NCBI RefSeq assembly: GCF_014696135.1
Contig: NZ_JACJPP010000013.1
Location: forward strand, 434,001 to 498,000
Length of the DNA: 64,000 nucleotides
Direction: 5' to 3'
DNA from: Nodosilinea sp. FACHB-141
Lineage (GTDB): Bacteria > Cyanobacteriota > Cyanobacteriia > Phormidesmidales > Phormidesmidaceae
In this document: positions 62,060-64,000 of the stretch, piece after piece
Numbering within the stretch: the first letter of the stretch is position 1
How the letters are laid out: the number at the start of each line of letters is the position of its first letter
The notes under the pieces: generated by a model
Told to the model about the DNA's origin: nothing
Databases searched by the model: none
What the model saw: only the letters and a program-made list of their open reading frames with translations
Position numbers and translations under genes: made by a program

Positions 62060-64000
62060 TTACTCAGCCCGCTGCAGTGCCGAGATCTTGGGGTCAACAA
62101 TTTTACGGCCCTGACCAGGAAAGTTGATCGCCAGGCAAATCTTGTTGCCTGCTCCAAATATGTGGGTTACTTCTCCGGCCCCGTAGGCTTTGTGCACCAC
62201 CACATCCCCCACAGTCCAGTCTGACTCGTGGGCTCCGCTCCCCGGCTTGGCAGCGGCTTCGCTGCGATTGCGGGCTTCGCGGATAGGGGTGCTCCACTTT
62301 TGGGGCAGGCCCGTGGTGCTGTTGCCAGTGACGAGATCGAGGGGCAACTCGCCCAAAAATAGCGAAGGGCTAGCGGGTTCGCGACTGCCGTAGAGACGAC
62401 GGGCGCGGGCATGGGAGATGAACAGGCGCTCCTTGGCGCGAGTAATGCCCACGTAGCAGAGGCGACGCTCTTCTTCAGTGGCGGCGGGGTCTTCGAGGGA
62501 GCGATGGTTGGGGAAAAGGCCCTGCTCTAGACCAACGAGAAACACCACGGGGAACTCCAACCCCTTTGAGGAGTGCAGGGTCATCAGCGACACCGCATTT
62601 TTGCCGTCTTTGTTGTCATCCATGTCAGAGGCCAGGGAGGCATTAGACAAGAAAGCTAGCAGCGATGGGTCGTCTACGTTTTCTTCTTCAAATTGCAGGG
62701 CGGCGTTGTAAAGCTCCTGCACGTTGCCAAAGCGATCGTCGGCTTCGTCGGTGCCCTCAGCCTTCAGGGCGGCCAGATAGCCGCTGTCTTCGAGTACTCC
62801 CTGAATAATTTCAGAGCCCTTTTGGTCATCCATGTCCTGGCGATACTTTTTGATTAGGTCGGCAAATTCCAGCACGCCTTTTGCCGATCGCCCCGCAAGA
62901 GTCTTCACCGAAGTATCATCGGCGAGAATCTCCCACAGGGGAATGCCACCCAGGGTCTGAGTCGCTTGTTCTAGCTTATCGATGGTGCCCTTGCCGACGC
63001 CGCGCCGAGGCACGTTGATTACCCGCTTGAGGCTGACGGTGTCGAAGGGGTTGGCGATCGCTCGCAAATACGCCAGCACGTCTTTAATCTCGCGGCGATC
63101 GTAAAACCGCAGCCCGCCTACCACCTGGTAGGGAATACTGTAGCGGGTCAGCACTTCCTCAAAGGCGCGCGACTGGGCGTTGGTGCGGTAGAGGATGGCA
63201 AAATTGCCCCAGTTCAGCTCCGGGTGCTGGGTTTCGAGATGGCGAATTTGGCTGATCACAAAGTCGGCCTCGGCGGTTTCATCCTCGGCTCGGTAGACGT
63301 AGATGCTCTCGCCCTCTCCCCGGGTGGCCCGCAACACCTTATCGATGCGCTCGGTATTGTTTTCGATCAGGTGGTTGGCGACTTCGAGAATGTTGGAGGT
63401 GGAGCGGTAGTTTTCCTCCAGTTTGACCATGCTGCGGGTGTCGTCGTCGGGCAGGCCATCGCCAAAGTCATCCTGAAAGTTCATCAGAATGGTGAAGTCG
63501 GCGGCGCGGAAGGAGTAAATTGACTGGTCGGCATCGCCCACTACAAACACCGAACGATGATTCCAGTCTTCGTAGGTGGCGATCGATTCACCGTTGGTAG
63601 CCAGCAGACGAATCAGTTCGTACTGGGTGCGGTTGGTGTCCTGGTATTCATCCACCAAAATGTGGCGAAAGCGCTTGTGCCAGTAGGCTAACACCTGCTC
63701 GTTTTGCTGAAACAGGAAAACCGGCATGAGAATTAGGTCGTCGAAATCGAGGGCGTTGTTCTCCGCCAGCGCCTTTTGGTAGTAGCGGTAGACATCGGCG
63801 ATCACCCGGCCTCGGTAGTTAGGCTGCTCTTTTTCGAGTTCGTCGGGGGTGAGCTTTTGGTTTTTGGCGTTGCTGATGGCAAAGCGCACCGATCGCGGGT
63901 TGAACTTTTTGTCATCCAGATTCAAGGTTTGGGTGACGATGGTTTTGACCAACCCCTGGGCATCTGATTCGTCAAAAATGGAGAAATTCTTCGTCCAGCG
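62060..64000 (-). CDS. pcrA: UvrD/PcrA-type ATP-dependent DNA helicase (5' end cut by window)
   Basis: Unwinds DNA 3' to 5' in repair and replication restart. About 646 codons are visible; the frame stays open to base 64000, so the start and the Walker A motif lie outside. Seen are motif II in HILVDEYQDTNRTQYELIRL, motif III GDADQSIYSFRAADF, motif IV region LEENYRSTSNILEVANHLIE, motif V in VSLMTLHSSKGLEFPVVFLV and motif VI YVGITRAKERLFISHA. The C-terminus ends in a Tudor-like segment (VGDVVVHKAYGAGEVTHIFG) typical of PcrA, which binds RNA polymerase. UvrD is the alternative name. Confidence 0.95.
   Translation of the reverse strand, partial: RWTKNFSIFDESDAQGLVKTIVTQTLNLDDKKFNPRSVRFAISNAKNQKLTPDELEKEQPNYRGRVIADVYRYYQKALAENNALDFDDLILMPVFLFQQNEQVLAYWHKRFRHILVDEYQDTNRTQYELIRLLATNGESIATYEDWNHRSVFVVGDADQSIYSFRAADFTILMNFQDDFGDGLPDDDTRSMVKLEENYRSTSNILEVANHLIENNTERIDKVLRATRGEGESIYVYRAEDETAEADFVISQIRHLETQHPELNWGNFAILYRTNAQSRAFEEVLTRYSIPYQVVGGLRFYDRREIKDVLAYLRAIANPFDTVSLKRVINVPRRGVGKGTIDKLEQATQTLGGIPLWEILADDTSVKTLAGRSAKGVLEFADLIKKYRQDMDDQKGSEIIQGVLEDSGYLAALKAEGTDEADDRFGNVQELYNAALQFEEENVDDPSLLAFLSNASLASDMDDNKDGKNAVSLMTLHSSKGLEFPVVFLVGLEQGLFPNHRSLEDPAATEEERRLCYVGITRAKERLFISHARARRLYGSREPASPSLFLGELPLDLVTGNSTTGLPQKWSTPIREARNRSEAAAKPGSGAHESDWTVGDVVVHKAYGAGEVTHIFGAGNKICLAINFPGQGRKIVDPKISALQRAE

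Noticed and set aside
1-64000. CRISPR arrays, prophage, integrase, insertion sequences, toxin-antitoxin or defence islands
   Set aside because: No regularly spaced repeats, integrase, transposase, restriction or phage structural proteins were seen in any frame; the gene content is housekeeping.

Overview
The window is ordinary chromosome of a cyanobacterium of fairly high GC, most likely a filamentous Leptolyngbya/Nodosilinea-like lineage (the lineage is inferred from protein style only). The assignment to cyanobacteria rests on several independent signs: the palindrome GCGATCGC (HIP1) scattered throughout; genes for the photosystem II small proteins Psb30 and Psb34 and a high-light-inducible protein; a carotenoid-binding protein related to the orange carotenoid protein N-domain; cyanobacterial group 1 and group 2 sigma factors; and a Yfr1 small RNA upstream of thioredoxin. 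I see no prophage, integron, CRISPR array, complete insertion sequence or toxin-antitoxin pair.

Layout. 1-7.3 kb: lysS (cut by the window edge), YggT, a glycine-zipper protein, upp, a YkvA protein, two unrecognised cyanobacterial proteins, a small membrane protein, an Hli protein and a secreted protein. 7.4-15.4 kb: polA, a carboxymuconolactone-decarboxylase-type protein, an exported adenosine-deaminase-like enzyme coupled to a short-chain dehydrogenase, a metallophosphoesterase lipoprotein and rpsU. 15.4-25.7 kb: a degenerate helicase-like ATPase, psb34, a metallo-beta-lactamase-fold protein lacking the usual His ligands, an M23 peptidase, aroC, a cupin, an ABC ATPase, the helical carotenoid protein, a bactofilin and cysE. 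26.3-31.9 kb: the principal sigma factor, lexA with LexA boxes, and the likely operon rlmD-lpxD-unknown. 32-39.6 kb: clpC, rimI, lysA, the overlapping pair cdaA-uppS, pgsA and tRNA-Ser(GCU). 39.7-46.1 kb: sbcC, a group 2 sigma factor and an isolated ureC. 46.6-54.6 kb: Yfr1, trxA, a LOG-family protein, glsA, a ferritin-like protein, a proline-rich membrane protein, a family 9 glycosyltransferase, ispD, psb30, a Cys-cluster protein and a pair of half-size GDT1 transporters. 54.6-64 kb: L-lactate dehydrogenase, plsC, tadA, a Mo-nitrogenase C-terminal-domain protein, a YciI protein, a RodZ-like protein, tatC, a TPR protein and a pcrA/uvrD-type helicase (cut by the window edge).

Most genes are housekeeping and stand alone or in two- or three-gene units. 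The clearest functional links are cdaA-uppS (c-di-AMP and envelope lipid carrier), the tandem GDT1 genes (probably one heteromeric cation exporter), the ADA-SDR overlap and the rlmD-lpxD group. I did not find a convincing undescribed multi-gene system. The items most worth a second look are the Yfr1 RNA, the short stand-alone carotenoid protein, the apparently cleavable LexA with a perfect upstream box, the split GDT1 pair, the diiron-type ferritin-like protein, and several unannotated small genes and palindromes.
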